Shown here piece by piece: positions 31,527 to 41,086 of a stretch of DNA of 64,000 bases. The stretch is from Yersinia rochesterensis (GTDB taxonomy: Bacteria > Pseudomonadota > Gammaproteobacteria > Enterobacterales > Enterobacteriaceae). The notes beneath the pieces were generated by a model. It did no database searches. It saw only the letters and a list, made by a program, of their open reading frames with translations, and was not told where the DNA came from. The stretch is from positions 1,798,001 to 1,862,000 of the forward strand of contig NZ_CP032482.1 in NCBI RefSeq assembly GCF_003600645.1. The letters run 5' to 3'. The translations under genes and the position numbers were made by a program. How positions within the stretch are numbered: position 1 is the first letter of the stretch; every line of letters begins with the position of its first letter.

Positions 31527-33170
31527 TCATTTCTTCCATTCTTTGGCCAGTATCACCGCTCTCTCGGCATTGACTCGCCCATAGCCGTACCATTTACTGT
31601 GGCCATTTTCATCATATTCCCCGTATTCTTCATCTATTTTGTCACAGCTGTAACGGATTATGTCTTTGACGTCATAATGTTTCAGTGAGGGATTCACCGA
31701 GAGAATTAATGCGGCCACGCCAGCAGCACCAGGGCAGGCACTTGAGGTGCCCCCAAATATAGCGGTGTAATTACCAAAAATATCTCCAGTGAATACATCG
31801 CCAGAACTATAGCCGTCTTCAAGACGTATATCAGTGGTCCAGATACCCTTGGTGAGAGGATATGGATGGCGCATGTGAGGTGCAGGGATGTCGCCGCTGG
31901 GGAAGGAGCACCAGAGTGACTGACCATAATCGCTATAAACGGTACGTTTACTCCGGTCATTGCAGGCAGCGACGGCAATCACTTGTTCATGGCTAGCGTA
32001 ACCATCATTTTCGATGGGCTCATTGCCGTTTCCAGCCGCAAAAAAGATAACGCAACCTTTACCTTTGCGCCCCTTTTTTACTGCATAATCAATGGCTTTT
32101 CGGGTAAGTGCTGGCATCTCGGCGACTACATTATGCTCTGGGGCATCTGGGTCTAACCACAGGCCATCTGCTGGCCCCCAACTGCAAGAGATAACATCCG
32201 CGCCATGCCTTGCGGCCCAGACAAAGGCGAAAGCTTCGCTCTGTGAACCTAACCCCCCAGTTTGCCGTATTGGCATCAGTTTAGCTTCAGGGGCTACGCC
32301 GGAAGCACCATAGTGGCCATCGGCACAGGCGACTCCAGCACAAGCGGTACCATGGTTGTCACCGGGTTCTGGTGAGGGATCTTCACTTATCCCCTCGAAG
32401 TTACCTATATCCCCATATTTCAGGTTACAAGGATGGACAATTTTACCTTCACGCCAAAACTCTGGATGACCAAGATCGAACCCATCATCAATGACAGCAA
32501 TGGTTGTACCCTTGCCTAAGGTGATTTTATGGGCGTTTTCAACATTCGCGCTGGCGTCTACCTCAACTTCAGTATGTACGATGGTTTTCTTTAAATGCCA
32601 CTGATTAGGATGAATGGTTTTAGATTTTTTATGATGAATTAATTCCGGATGACAGTGTTCAATATCCTCACGATTTAAAATGTTTTCGGCAATAGTAAAA
32701 GTATCTTCACCGGTATTTTCTGGTGTGGAAACAAAGTAAGCATTGTTAAGAAAGGATATTTTATTCTTAATGATTAGATTATATTCATTGATTGTTTTTT
32801 CACATTCATCCTCGGTTAAATAATCTTTGAACTGAATAAAAAGATTTTCAGTGTAAATAACTGGATTTTTATTTTCTTCATTAATGAATGCATTCCCTGC
32901 GAATCTAACCTCTTTATTATTGGCGATACTTTCCTTTATCTCGCTAATGTTACTTTCTGAAGTTTTTATGCTGACGACATAGGTGTTGGCCGTGAAGATA
33001 TTAAAAATAACCTCATATTGTATGCCACTGTTGTTAATGACATTGGTCATTATGTTGGCAAAGTTAGCATCCTGATGCATTCTTATTATGAGGATATTAG
33101 CGGATTTTATTAGGCTGATTTTTTTGCGCTTATTATTAAGAACATCATATGTAACGTCAAATCGTTTCAT
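31527..33170 (-). CDS. Subtilisin-like (S8) serine peptidase of unknown role, inserted between cheZ and flhB
   Basis: 547-aa protein. The N-terminal ~200 residues have no recognised domain, are rich in Ile, Asn and Lys and are AT-rich in DNA; they could be a pro-region or a sensor domain. The C-terminal part is an S8 peptidase with Asp228 (AVIDDGFDLGHPE), His273 (DNHGTACAG), oxyanion Asn381 (AAGNGNE) and Ser476 (GGTSSACPG), so catalysis should be intact. There is no signal peptide or membrane segment, which is unusual for this family and points to a cytoplasmic or non-classical location. It is convergent to cheZ and divergent from flhB, with no flagellar counterpart in E. coli or Salmonella. 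Likely acquired; substrate unknown. Confidence 0.88.
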   Translation of the reverse strand: MKRFDVTYDVLNNKRKKISLIKSANILIIRMHQDANFANIMTNVINNSGIQYEVIFNIFTANTYVVSIKTSESNISEIKESIANNKEVRFAGNAFINEENKNPVIYTENLFIQFKDYLTEDECEKTINEYNLIIKNKISFLNNAYFVSTPENTGEDTFTIAENILNREDIEHCHPELIHHKKSKTIHPNQWHLKKTIVHTEVEVDASANVENAHKITLGKGTTIAVIDDGFDLGHPEFWREGKIVHPCNLKYGDIGNFEGISEDPSPEPGDNHGTACAGVACADGHYGASGVAPEAKLMPIRQTGGLGSQSEAFAFVWAARHGADVISCSWGPADGLWLDPDAPEHNVVAEMPALTRKAIDYAVKKGRKGKGCVIFFAAGNGNEPIENDGYASHEQVIAVAACNDRSKRTVYSDYGQSLWCSFPSGDIPAPHMRHPYPLTKGIWTTDIRLEDGYSSGDVFTGDIFGNYTAIFGGTSSACPGAAGVAALILSVNPSLKHYDVKDIIRYSCDKIDEEYGEYDENGHSKWYGYGRVNAERAVILAKEWKK

Positions 33171-33598
33171 TTTAATTTCCTTTTAATATGTCCGGCTAAT
33201 TAATAAAATAGGGCTAATCCGGTTTTTGTGCTGCACTTATAGTTTTTTTCAGATGTAAATATTAAATTAATGCTAGCCTGATATTTATATAACACTGAAT
33301 GTCTATTTTTTCTTAAAAATAATTTAATTATCGGCTTGATTTAATCATCGGGGTAGGGTGACATTTCAACAAATAATATCATAAACTATGGGCGTTTTCG
33401 GTTATCAAAATTTGACTACAACTAGCCAGCTAACAGACAGTCGCAGCTATTCTAATGCATTCATCCGGCAAATAACCCCTCAATTATCACGTTGTTCAAG
33501 CCATAGACTTACTGAATTTTTGTCATCCTAGACAGCAATTTTGATATTTAGTCATTTCCCTGATTTGGGAACGCTTACGCTAAACAGGAAAACCTGCT
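33171..33598. other. Divergent promoter region between the S8 peptidase and flhB
   Basis: 428 bp, AT-rich near the peptidase gene. The flhB promoter (class 2, FlhDC-dependent in enterobacteria) should be here, but I cannot place the FlhDC box by eye. A GCCGATAA string on the minus strand (33328-33335) has no matching -35. No gene is seen. Confidence 0.5.
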
Positions 33599-34747
33599 GT
33601 GGCTGAAGATAGCGATGCAGAAAAAAGTGAGGAACCCACATCCCATAAGCTGGAGAAGGCCCGCGAAAAAGGCCAGATCCCGCGTTCGCGCGAACTGACT
33701 TCAATGCTGATGCTTGGGGCCGGTTTGTCTATTCTGTGGATTTCGGGGGAATCGATGGCACGCCAACTGGCCGCCATGATTACCCAAGGGCTGCATTTTG
33801 ATCACGGTATCATCAGTGATGATAAGCAAATGCTGCGGCAAATTGGCATGTTACTGCGCCAAACTCTAATAGCGATGATACCCATTTTTGCCGGATTGGT
33901 GATAGTGGCGCTGGCAGTTCCGATGCTGTTGGGCGGCGTGCTGTTTAGCGGCGAATCAATCAAGTTTGACCTAATGCGGATGAGCCCAATTGCGGGCTTA
34001 AAACGGATGTTTTCCTCTCAGGCATTGGCTGAACTACTGAAAGCCATTTTGAAAGCCACCTTGGTCGGCTGGGTGACCGGAATATTCCTGTGGCATAACT
34101 GGCCAGATATGATGCGGTTAATGGCCGCACCACCGGTGGCGGCTTTAGGTGATGCGCTCCACTTGATTATTTTTTGTGGATTGGTGGTGGTTTTAGGCCT
34201 CACTCCGATGGTCGCGTTTGATGTGTTTTTCCAAATAACCAACCATATTAAAAAATTGCGTATGACCAAACAGGAAATACGTGATGAATTCAAAGATCAA
34301 GAGGGTGACCCGCATGTGAAAGGGCGCATTCGTCAACAACAACGGGCGATGGCCCGCCGACGGATGATGGCTGATGTGCATAAGGCCGATGTAATAGTGA
34401 CTAACCCAACTCACTATGCCGTCGCATTGCAGTACAACGAAGCAAAAATGAGTGCGCCCAAGGTTTTGGCGAAAGGAGCGGGGGCGGTTGCATTGCGTAT
34501 TCGTGAATTGGGCGCTGAACATCGGATTCCTTTGTTAGAAGCGCCACCACTGGCCAGGGCTTTGTTCCGGCACAGTGATGTGGGCCAACATATTCCAGCC
34601 ACCCTTTATGCCGCGGTGGCAGAAGTCCTTGCCTGGGTGTATCAGCTGAAACGCTGGAAGCGGGAAGGTGGGCTAATCCCGAAAAAACCTGAACATCTGC
34701 CGGTACCGGAAGGTCTGGATTTTGCAACAGAGAGTGAGACTGACTAA
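33599..34747 (+). CDS. flhB: Flagellar export switch protein FlhB
   Basis: 382-aa export-gate protein. The N-terminal membrane domain has four hydrophobic segments (about 30-50, 88-115, 140-165, 183-207). The cytoplasmic FlhB-C domain contains the autocleavage site NPTH (VTNPTHYAVAL), which lets FlhB switch substrate class from rod/hook to filament. Start is GTG at 33599 with CAGGAAAA upstream. It overlaps the flhA start by one base; E. coli FlhB is also 382 aa. Confidence 0.95.
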   Translation: MAEDSDAEKSEEPTSHKLEKAREKGQIPRSRELTSMLMLGAGLSILWISGESMARQLAAMITQGLHFDHGIISDDKQMLRQIGMLLRQTLIAMIPIFAGLVIVALAVPMLLGGVLFSGESIKFDLMRMSPIAGLKRMFSSQALAELLKAILKATLVGWVTGIFLWHNWPDMMRLMAAPPVAALGDALHLIIFCGLVVVLGLTPMVAFDVFFQITNHIKKLRMTKQEIRDEFKDQEGDPHVKGRIRQQQRAMARRRMMADVHKADVIVTNPTHYAVALQYNEAKMSAPKVLAKGAGAVALRIRELGAEHRIPLLEAPPLARALFRHSDVGQHIPATLYAAVAEVLAWVYQLKRWKREGGLIPKKPEHLPVPEGLDFATESETD

Positions 34748-36825
34748 TGGCTAATTTGGCCGCCCTGCTTCGTTTACCGGGCAACTTCAAAGATACCCAG
34801 TGGCAAATTCTTGCCGGGCCAATCTTAATCTTAATGATCTTGTCGATGATGGTGTTGCCGCTGCCGCCTTTCATCCTTGATTTGTTGTTTACCTTCAACA
34901 TTGCGCTGTCGATTATGGTGTTGCTGGTTGCCATGTTTACCCAGCGCACTTTGGATTTCGCGGCCTTCCCGACTATTCTGCTGTTCTCGACGTTATTGCG
35001 CTTATCCCTAAACGTTGCTTCCACCCGTATCATTCTGATGGACGGTCACACCGGTGCAGCGGCGGCGGGACGTGTCGTTGAAGCCTTTGGCCATTTTCTG
35101 GTGGGTGGCAACTTTGCCATCGGTATCGTGGTCTTTGTCATTTTGGTTATCATCAACTTTATGGTTATCACCAAAGGGGCCGGGCGTATTGCCGAGGTTG
35201 GCGCGCGTTTTGTCCTTGATGGTATGCCCGGTAAACAGATGGCCATCGACGCCGACTTAAATGCCGGTTTGATTGGTGAAGACGAAGCGAAAAAGCGCCG
35301 TTCTGATGTTACACAGGAAGCGGATTTTTATGGCTCAATGGACGGGGCCAGTAAATTTGTTCGTGGTGATGCGGTCGCAGGGCTACTGATCATGGTGATT
35401 AACGTGGTCGGCGGCCTATTAGTGGGCGTGCTTCAGCACAACATGGCCGTGGGCCATGCCGCCGAAACCTATACATTATTGACCATCGGTGATGGCTTAG
35501 TGGCGCAGATCCCGGCGTTGGTTATCTCCACGGCGGCGGGTGTTATTGTCACCCGCGTGAGCACTGATCAGGATGTTGGCCAGCAAATGGTCACCCAGTT
35601 GTTCAACAACCCACGGGTGATGGTTTTGAGTGCAGCGGTATTGGGTTTACTGGGTATGGTGCCCGGAATGCCTAACTTTGTATTCCTGCTGTTTACTGCT
35701 GCGTTGTTAGCATTAGCCTGGCGTTTGCGCGGTAAACAATCTCAGCAACCGGCAGCGGCAGAAGCGCCAGTGGTACAAGATAATCAGCCAACCGCTGAAG
35801 CCACTTGGTCCGATGTCCAGTTGGAAGATCCATTGGGTATGGAAGTCGGTTACCGCCTGATTCCGATGGTCGATTTCCAGCAGAATGGTGAGTTACTCGG
35901 CCGAATTCGCAGTATTCGTAAAAAGTTTGCTCAAGAAATGGGCTATCTGCCGCCGGTGGTTCATATCAGAGATAATCTGGAACTCCCGCCCGCTAGTTAT
36001 CGGATATTAATGAAAGGGGTCGAAATTGGCAGTGGTGAAGCCCATCCGGGCCGCTGGCTGGCGATCAACCCCGGTAATGCTGTCGGGACATTGCCCGGTG
36101 AAGCAACCCATGATCCAGCCTTTGGTTTGGCGGCGGTATGGATTGAAAGTGCATTACGCGAACAAGCGCAAATTCAGGGCTTTACTGTGGTCGAGGCCAG
36201 TACAGTTGTTGCCACGCACTTGAATCATTTGATTAGCCAATATGCGAGCGATTTGTTCGGACGTCAGGAAACACAGCAACTGCTGGACAGGGTTTCACAA
36301 GAAATGCCGAAGCTGACAGAAGATTTTATCCCAGGTGTGGTGACCTTAACCACGCTGCATAAAGTGCTGCAAAATCTTTTAATGGAGCGGGTCTCCATTC
36401 GCGATATGCGCACTATTATTGAGACACTTGCCGAGCATGCGCCAAATCAAACTGATCCTTATGAGTTAACTGCTGTGGTGCGCGTTGCGCTGGGGCGCTC
36501 AATTGCCCAGCAATGGTTCCCCGGAACCGGCGAAATTCAGGTTATTGGGCTGGATGCCGCATTAGAGCGCTTGTTATTGCAGGCACTTCAAGGTGGCAGC
36601 GGCTTAGAACCGGGTCTGGCTGACCGTCTGTTAGAACAATCCAAACAAGCACTGCAACGTCAGGAAATGCTAGGCGCACCGCCAGTATTACTGGTTAACC
36701 ACGCGCTCCGTGCATTATTAGCGCGTTTCTTGCGCCGTAGCCTACCGCAGATGGTGGTGCTGTCTAATCTGGAGATTGGCGATAATCGGCAGATCCGTAT
36801 GACTTCAACCATAGGAGCCGCTTGA
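34747..36825 (+). CDS. flhA: Flagellar export gate protein FlhA
   Basis: 692-aa FHIPEP-family protein, the same length as E. coli FlhA. Eight membrane segments span about residues 20-310, with the conserved cytoplasmic FHIPEP loop (GRIAEVGARFVLDGMPGKQMAIDADLNAG region). The C-terminal cytoplasmic domain (about 350-692) binds chaperone-substrate complexes. It forms the nonameric export ring with FlhB. Tandem with flhB and flhE, overlapping by one base at both ends. Confidence 0.96.
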   Translation: MANLAALLRLPGNFKDTQWQILAGPILILMILSMMVLPLPPFILDLLFTFNIALSIMVLLVAMFTQRTLDFAAFPTILLFSTLLRLSLNVASTRIILMDGHTGAAAAGRVVEAFGHFLVGGNFAIGIVVFVILVIINFMVITKGAGRIAEVGARFVLDGMPGKQMAIDADLNAGLIGEDEAKKRRSDVTQEADFYGSMDGASKFVRGDAVAGLLIMVINVVGGLLVGVLQHNMAVGHAAETYTLLTIGDGLVAQIPALVISTAAGVIVTRVSTDQDVGQQMVTQLFNNPRVMVLSAAVLGLLGMVPGMPNFVFLLFTAALLALAWRLRGKQSQQPAAAEAPVVQDNQPTAEATWSDVQLEDPLGMEVGYRLIPMVDFQQNGELLGRIRSIRKKFAQEMGYLPPVVHIRDNLELPPASYRILMKGVEIGSGEAHPGRWLAINPGNAVGTLPGEATHDPAFGLAAVWIESALREQAQIQGFTVVEASTVVATHLNHLISQYASDLFGRQETQQLLDRVSQEMPKLTEDFIPGVVTLTTLHKVLQNLLMERVSIRDMRTIIETLAEHAPNQTDPYELTAVVRVALGRSIAQQWFPGTGEIQVIGLDAALERLLLQALQGGSGLEPGLADRLLEQSKQALQRQEMLGAPPVLLVNHALRALLARFLRRSLPQMVVLSNLEIGDNRQIRMTSTIGAA

Positions 36826-37247
36826 TGCTAACTCGTCTTTTCCCACTGATTCTGGGTGGTGTGCTTTCGCTGAGTATGTTGCCGCTGAATGCTGCGGCTT
36901 CAGGTACGTGGGTGGCAGATGATATTGGCATTACACAGAGTTTTCGCGGAGTGGCTATTTCCGCCAAACCGCTGCAATCACCGGTTGCACTGGCTCAAGA
37001 AAATGCGCGAATTGTGTCGGTAGGTTGGCGCTACCAATTAATGTCGGCAGCACCAGATGGTTTACAAGTTAAGTTGTGTACGCCGACCCGCTGTATGCCT
37101 CTTGAAGGAGGCAGCGGGCAAAGCCGCGGGCTGGCGGGGGAAGCGGCTGCTACTCAACTGACTTTTGTGTACTTTATTGCAGGAAAAGGGCGGGTAAATC
37201 CGCCACTTCAAGTGATTAGCAACCAAGTGATAGTCAATTATCGCTAA
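36825..37247 (+). CDS. flhE: Flagellar protein FlhE (periplasmic)
   Basis: 140-aa secreted protein with a signal peptide (LFPLILGGVLSLSMLPLNAAA, cleaved near residue 25). In enterics it limits proton leak through the export apparatus. The mature part holds SGTWVADDIGITQSFRG and a Cys pair in KLCTPTRCMPL that can form a disulfide. ATG at 36825 overlaps the flhA stop. The last 4 bp overlap the end of a convergent microprotein gene. Confidence 0.9.
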   Translation: MLTRLFPLILGGVLSLSMLPLNAAASGTWVADDIGITQSFRGVAISAKPLQSPVALAQENARIVSVGWRYQLMSAAPDGLQVKLCTPTRCMPLEGGSGQSRGLAGEAAATQLTFVYFIAGKGRVNPPLQVISNQVIVNYR

Positions 37248-37399
37248 AATCCTATCGGAGAAAAGCAACCGTAGCACATTGGGATTGGCAAGGGAGGCCT
37301 GCTATTGAGCTCCTCGGCTTGGGCTGTTGAATGTGCTGACATCGCCATAACGGTGACAAAAACCAAGCTAAACAATAAACTTGCACGCTGTTTTTCCAT
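37244..37399 (-). CDS. Predicted 51-residue secreted microprotein, antisense to the flhE 3' end
   Basis: ATG at 37399 with a very strong ribosome binding site (AAAGGAGGAG, 3-4 nt spacing). Residues 1-28 form a classic signal peptide: MEKQR, a hydrophobic core LLFSLVFVTVMAM, and a cleavage site in STAQA before EE. The mature peptide is about 23 residues, Pro-rich (RPPLPIP) with a Cys pair (MCYGC) and the end FSPIGF. Its stop overlaps the flhE stop on the other strand. I recognise no family. The signal peptide and ribosome binding site together argue that it is translated. The Cys pair might form a loop, bind metal or heme, or be oxidised in the periplasm. Confidence 0.65.
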   Translation of the reverse strand: MEKQRASLLFSLVFVTVMAMSAHSTAQAEELNSRPPLPIPMCYGCFSPIGF

Positions 37400-37632
37400 G
37401 TCTCCTCCTTTAAACTAAGCCAGTATTTGCCTAGTAATGTCAGAGTAACGCATCGCGGAAAAAGAGAAAAAATCCTTTTTTATGCAGGCTGTAATAACGT
37501 CAGATAAGATTGAAAATAAAGGCTAACGTAGAGGGTTCACGCAGACCTAAACCCCGCTGTGCGGCAATTTAATTCTGCGGATGAGTCAATTCTGGGATAA
37601 TTAAATTTGAGTGCACTGATGGCGGAGTGCCG

Positions 37633-38076
37633 TTAAATGCCAATCTTGCGGCCCAGCAAACTGGCGCCTTTAGAGTGACCATCTGGCCCATACAATGTCT
37701 GGCCGTGGCGCGTGTTCAGAACAGCCAGCGCCTGAGTGTTATATTCAATATGCTGTTGCAGTAATAGCCCATTGTGCAGGTTACTGTATTGCAACTTTTC
37801 GGCCAGTGCCAATATACGTTGCCAGCGGGTGGCTAACTCATTCACGCTGCTATACGGCGCTTGAATATTGATAGTTTTTTCTGTGGTGAGCCGGGTCTGG
37901 TCCAGATAAGCCAAGGTAGCCAAAATTGAACTTTTTTGTTCAGTGACACCTTGCAGCACCATGCCTTGAATCCGACCGGAGCACAGTAATTGCTGTTCTT
38001 GTGCTACTACAGCTTTCAGGGATTCAAGCAGTTCCAGTTGCTGGTCCAGATTGGTTTGTAATCTTTCCACCACCAC
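37633..38076 (-). CDS. flgN: Export chaperone FlgN for FlgK and FlgL
   Basis: 147-aa helical cytoplasmic chaperone. Pattern matches with E. coli FlgN (138 aa) include VTEQKSSILATLAYL, RWQ.I, NLHNGLLL, QALAVL and TLYGPDGH near the end. Three consecutive GTG codons open the frame after AAGGAT; the first is used here, but either of the next two has better spacing. Transcribed with flgM from a sigma-28 promoter and likely also from the flgA promoter. Confidence 0.9.
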   Translation of the reverse strand: MVVERLQTNLDQQLELLESLKAVVAQEQQLLCSGRIQGMVLQGVTEQKSSILATLAYLDQTRLTTEKTINIQAPYSSVNELATRWQRILALAEKLQYSNLHNGLLLQQHIEYNTQALAVLNTRHGQTLYGPDGHSKGASLLGRKIGI

Positions 38077-38123
38077 CTATCCTTTTACGGTTAACGATTT
38101 TACGGTCAACGATTATTTTATGT

Positions 38124-38423
38124 TTAGCTGTTCTTCAGATCATCTGCGACATTTCTGAGCAAAGCATCGGCAATTTTACCGGTGTCCATGGTCAGTTGAC
38201 CTGAACGAATCGCCTGTTTTAAGGTTTCGACACGTTCTACATTGATGTCCTGACTGCCCGGCTGCATCAATTTCGCCTGCGCATCACTCAATTTAACCTC
38301 AGTACCACTCACCGGCGTTTTTGTCTGGGTAGACTGTTTCCGCGTTTGCTGCGCAATATCACTGGTTTCCCGTGGTTGCACTTGTGTTGCCGGTAATAAC
38401 GGTTGGGTGCGTTCAATACTCAT
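38124..38423 (-). CDS. flgM: Anti-sigma-28 factor FlgM
   Basis: 99-aa mostly unstructured protein that holds FliA inactive until exported through the finished hook. The C-terminal FliA-binding half is conserved ([45 protein letters not shown]). AAAGGGAG precedes the ATG. 47 bp separate it from flgN, and its own sigma-28 promoter lies about 115 bp upstream, giving the autoregulated loop known from Salmonella. Confidence 0.94.
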   Translation of the reverse strand: MSIERTQPLLPATQVQPRETSDIAQQTRKQSTQTKTPVSGTEVKLSDAQAKLMQPGSQDINVERVETLKQAIRSGQLTMDTGKIADALLRNVADDLKNS

Positions 38424-38540
38424 ATGGTGTTGCTCCCTTTATAGCGGGATTGACGTTTATCGACCCGCGAGACTTTTATCTTTCAGCAAAAGAATGGCGG
38501 GATTGTCACTGTTTAACCTGCAAATAACTGCATATTAAGA

Positions 38541-38567
38541 TTATCGGCAAAGGTTAAAAAAACTTTA
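38541..38567 (-). promoter_or_regulatory. Sigma-28 (FliA) promoter for flgM-flgN
   Basis: Minus strand: -35 TAAAGTTT (8 of 8), an 11-nt spacer, -10 GCCGATAA (8 of 8). This perfect consensus lies directly after the flgA stop codon and upstream of flgM. Confidence 0.95.
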
Positions 38568-38571
38568 ATCA

Positions 38572-39252
38572 CTATAACATTATCTTAATTGTACCATCGT
38601 CAGCCACGGTGCCACTGACGATTTGACCCGACGCCATGCGCACCCGGACATTATCTTGTACCGCGGCATTGTTCATGGCCTTGCCACTGCCGTTAACATT
38701 AAATCCTTCACCCTGCGCTAAAACCTGCACATCTTGCCCGGTTTTAACTATCCACAAGCGGCGCAACATATTACGAGTCAGTGGTTGACCGGCATTGATT
38801 TGCCGTAAGCTCACTGCGCCTTGAGCAAAGCTGGGTTCCAATAACGTGCTCAGGGGCAGGGTATCGAGCCGGCCTTGCTTCATTTCAATATCTTGCGGTG
38901 TGATTTTCGCCCCTGCCGTCAGTTGACGGGCGGCCACAGCATAATGGCCGCTAACCTGTACTTGGGTCTGAATAAAACGCCGTAAACCCTCGCACCGCAC
39001 TGATAAGCTGATATTTCCCCAAGGGCGGGCATTCGCTGGCAGCGTAATTTCGGGCGTCTCGCATTGTGGCCACTGGCTCTGCGGGGTTTTGATGATGACA
39101 TTAACCTGACTGCTTTTATCGGGATATTGCTGGCGAAAGAATTGATTTACCTGTGCCGATAAATCTGCCGCCATCGCCTGATGCGCCAATGCTTGACTCA
39201 TAAACACTAGCCCGAAAGCTATTATTAGGATGTCATTTCTTTTCATGGTCAT
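38572..39252 (-). CDS. flgA: P-ring assembly chaperone FlgA
   Basis: 226-aa periplasmic protein that helps FlgI polymerise into the P ring. Signal peptide IIAFGLVFMSQALAHQAMAA, then the SAF/ChapFlgA domain with AARQLTAGAKITPQDIEMKQGRLD and a conserved end (NVNGSGKAMNNAAVQDNVRVR, GTVADDGTIKIML). I use the ATG at 39252 because GGAGGG lies 7 nt before it; the open frame extends upstream into the divergent promoter. E. coli FlgA is 219 aa. Confidence 0.93.
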   Translation of the reverse strand: MTMKRNDILIIAFGLVFMSQALAHQAMAADLSAQVNQFFRQQYPDKSSQVNVIIKTPQSQWPQCETPEITLPANARPWGNISLSVRCEGLRRFIQTQVQVSGHYAVAARQLTAGAKITPQDIEMKQGRLDTLPLSTLLEPSFAQGAVSLRQINAGQPLTRNMLRRLWIVKTGQDVQVLAQGEGFNVNGSGKAMNNAAVQDNVRVRMASGQIVSGTVADDGTIKIML

Positions 39253-39435
39253 CAACATTCCCTCCGTCCACACAACCCGGTATATCAGGGTCTCCCCCTC
39301 TTGCACACTAGTGTACCTGTACCTCGACAAGGCTAAGGGGATAAATAGCGACGCATTTTGCTCTTATTCTGACGATAGGCTTCCCTGTGCGGCGTTTATG
39401 CTGTCGACTCCAAATTCTAACCTTGCGGGGGGACT

Positions 39436-39849
39436 ATGCTCGACAAACTGGACGGTGCTCTGCGTTTTCAACAAGAGGCGCTTAATTTGCGCGCGCAACG
39501 ACAGGAGATCCTGTCGTCCAATATTGCTAATGCGGATACGCCCGGCTTTCAGGCACGTGATATTGATTTCTCCAGCCAACTGAAAAAAGTGATGGAGCAA
39601 GGTCGAGTCAGTGGAACCGGGGTGTCACTCAGTTTAACGTCAGCCCGTCATATCCCTGCAAGCACAGTTCAGCCGCCTGACCTGGACTTATTATTCCGGG
39701 TTCCAGACCAGCCATCAATGGATGGCAACACGGTGGACATGGATCGTGAACGTACCAATTTTGCCGATAACAGCCTGAAATATCAGACCGATTTGACCGT
39801 TCTTGGCGGTCAGATCAAAGGAATGATGTCAGTGTTACAACAAGGATAA
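39436..39849 (+). CDS. flgB: Flagellar proximal rod protein FlgB
   Basis: 137-aa rod component. The N-terminal rod motif is present ([28 protein letters not shown]), and the C-terminal helix ends [22 protein letters not shown]. It matches E. coli FlgB (138 aa). First gene of the flgB-J operon, divergent from flgA across 183 bp that must hold a FlhDC-dependent promoter. GGGGGGA precedes the ATG. Confidence 0.95.
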   Translation: MLDKLDGALRFQQEALNLRAQRQEILSSNIANADTPGFQARDIDFSSQLKKVMEQGRVSGTGVSLSLTSARHIPASTVQPPDLDLLFRVPDQPSMDGNTVDMDRERTNFADNSLKYQTDLTVLGGQIKGMMSVLQQG

Positions 39850-39854
39850 GGCGG

Positions 39855-40259
39855 ATGTCTTTACTGAATATTTTTGATATTGCCGGTTCAGCATTATCAG
39901 CTCAGTCGCAGCGGATGAACGTCAGCGCCAGTAACATGGCGAACGCCGACAGTGTGACTGGCCCGGATGGCCAACCCTACCGTGCTAAGCAAGTGGTGTT
40001 TCAGGTTGCGGCTCAGCCGGGGCAAGAAACCGGTGGTGTGCGTGTTGCACAAGTCGTTGATGACCCTGCGCCGGATCGTTTGGTTTTTCAACCCGGTAAC
40101 CCACTGGCCGATGCCAAGGGGTATGTCCGGATGCCTAACGTTGATATCACCGGCGAGATGGTGAACACCATCTCAGCTTCGCGCAGTTATCAGGCCAACG
40201 TTGAAGTGTTGAATACGACGAAATCGTTGATGCTCAAAACGCTGACATTAGGTCAATAA
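39855..40259 (+). CDS. flgC: Flagellar proximal rod protein FlgC
   Basis: 134-aa rod protein, the same length as E. coli FlgC. The N-terminal motif is [21 protein letters not shown], and the C-terminus holds [35 protein letters not shown]. It lies 5 bp after flgB and 15 bp before flgD. Confidence 0.96.
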   Translation: MSLLNIFDIAGSALSAQSQRMNVSASNMANADSVTGPDGQPYRAKQVVFQVAAQPGQETGGVRVAQVVDDPAPDRLVFQPGNPLADAKGYVRMPNVDITGEMVNTISASRSYQANVEVLNTTKSLMLKTLTLGQ

Positions 40260-40274
40260 CAGGAGCCTGTACAC

Positions 40275-40961
40275 ATGGCCATTACGAATTCCCTGACTGA
40301 TAGTGATTACGGGATTAACAGCACTAGCGGCACCGGTTCAGCCAGCGGCAGCACCAGCCAGGATCTGCAAAACAGTTTCCTGACGTTGTTGGTGGCACAG
40401 TTGAAAAATCAGGATCCGACCAATCCAATGCAAAACAACGAGTTGACCACGCAATTAGCGCAGATCAACACCGTGAGCGGCATTGAAAAATTGAACACCA
40501 CTCTGGGTTCTATCTCCGGCCAAATTGATAACAGCCAATCATTGCAAGCTAGCAGCCTGATTGGTCGCGGCGTGATGATTCCAGGAACCAATGTGTTGGC
40601 AGGGAGTAAAGACGGCGTTGTGACCACCACCCCATTCGGTGTTGAGCTGGTGCAAGCTGCTGACAAAGTGACGGCCACCATCACCGACAGTAATGGCGTG
40701 GCAGTCCGAACGATAGATATTGGCGGCTTGACGGCGGGTGTGCATGCCTTTACCTGGGATGGCTCACTGGAGGCCGGTGGTAATGCACCGGACGGCGCTT
40801 ATACCGTGGCGATCACTGCCACTAACGGCGGTGCATCGGTGGTAGCGACACCTTTGAGCTTCGCCATTGTCAACGGTGTGACCAAAGGAGTCGATGGTTC
40901 CAAACTGGACTTGGGTCTGGCGGGTACCACCACGCTGGATCAAGTGCGCCAAATTTTGTAA
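40275..40961 (+). CDS. flgD: Hook-cap (hook scaffolding) protein FlgD
   Basis: 228-aa export substrate that caps the growing hook. N-terminal export/assembly region with QDLQNSFLTLLVAQLKNQDP and NPMQNNELTTQLAQINTVSG; C-terminal FlgD-Tudor and Ig-like domains (about 85-225) with AGVHAFTWDG. E. coli FlgD is 231 aa. A 125-bp gap separates it from flgE. Confidence 0.95.
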   Translation: MAITNSLTDSDYGINSTSGTGSASGSTSQDLQNSFLTLLVAQLKNQDPTNPMQNNELTTQLAQINTVSGIEKLNTTLGSISGQIDNSQSLQASSLIGRGVMIPGTNVLAGSKDGVVTTTPFGVELVQAADKVTATITDSNGVAVRTIDIGGLTAGVHAFTWDGSLEAGGNAPDGAYTVAITATNGGASVVATPLSFAIVNGVTKGVDGSKLDLGLAGTTTLDQVRQIL

Positions 40962-41086
40962 ATCGTAACAGCACAACACAACAGACAAGACGGTGATTCA
41001 CTCAGGTCTTGATGATTAAAAACAGCGTTTGATATGTCATCAACGCTTTAGGTCTGTAACGGACCAAGAATTTAACGGAGAAGAAA

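Noticed and set aside
33328..33335. GCCGATAA on the minus strand upstream of the S8 peptidase, possible sigma-28 -10
   Set aside because: The -35 position at the 11-nt spacing (ACCCCGAT) does not resemble TAAAGTTT.
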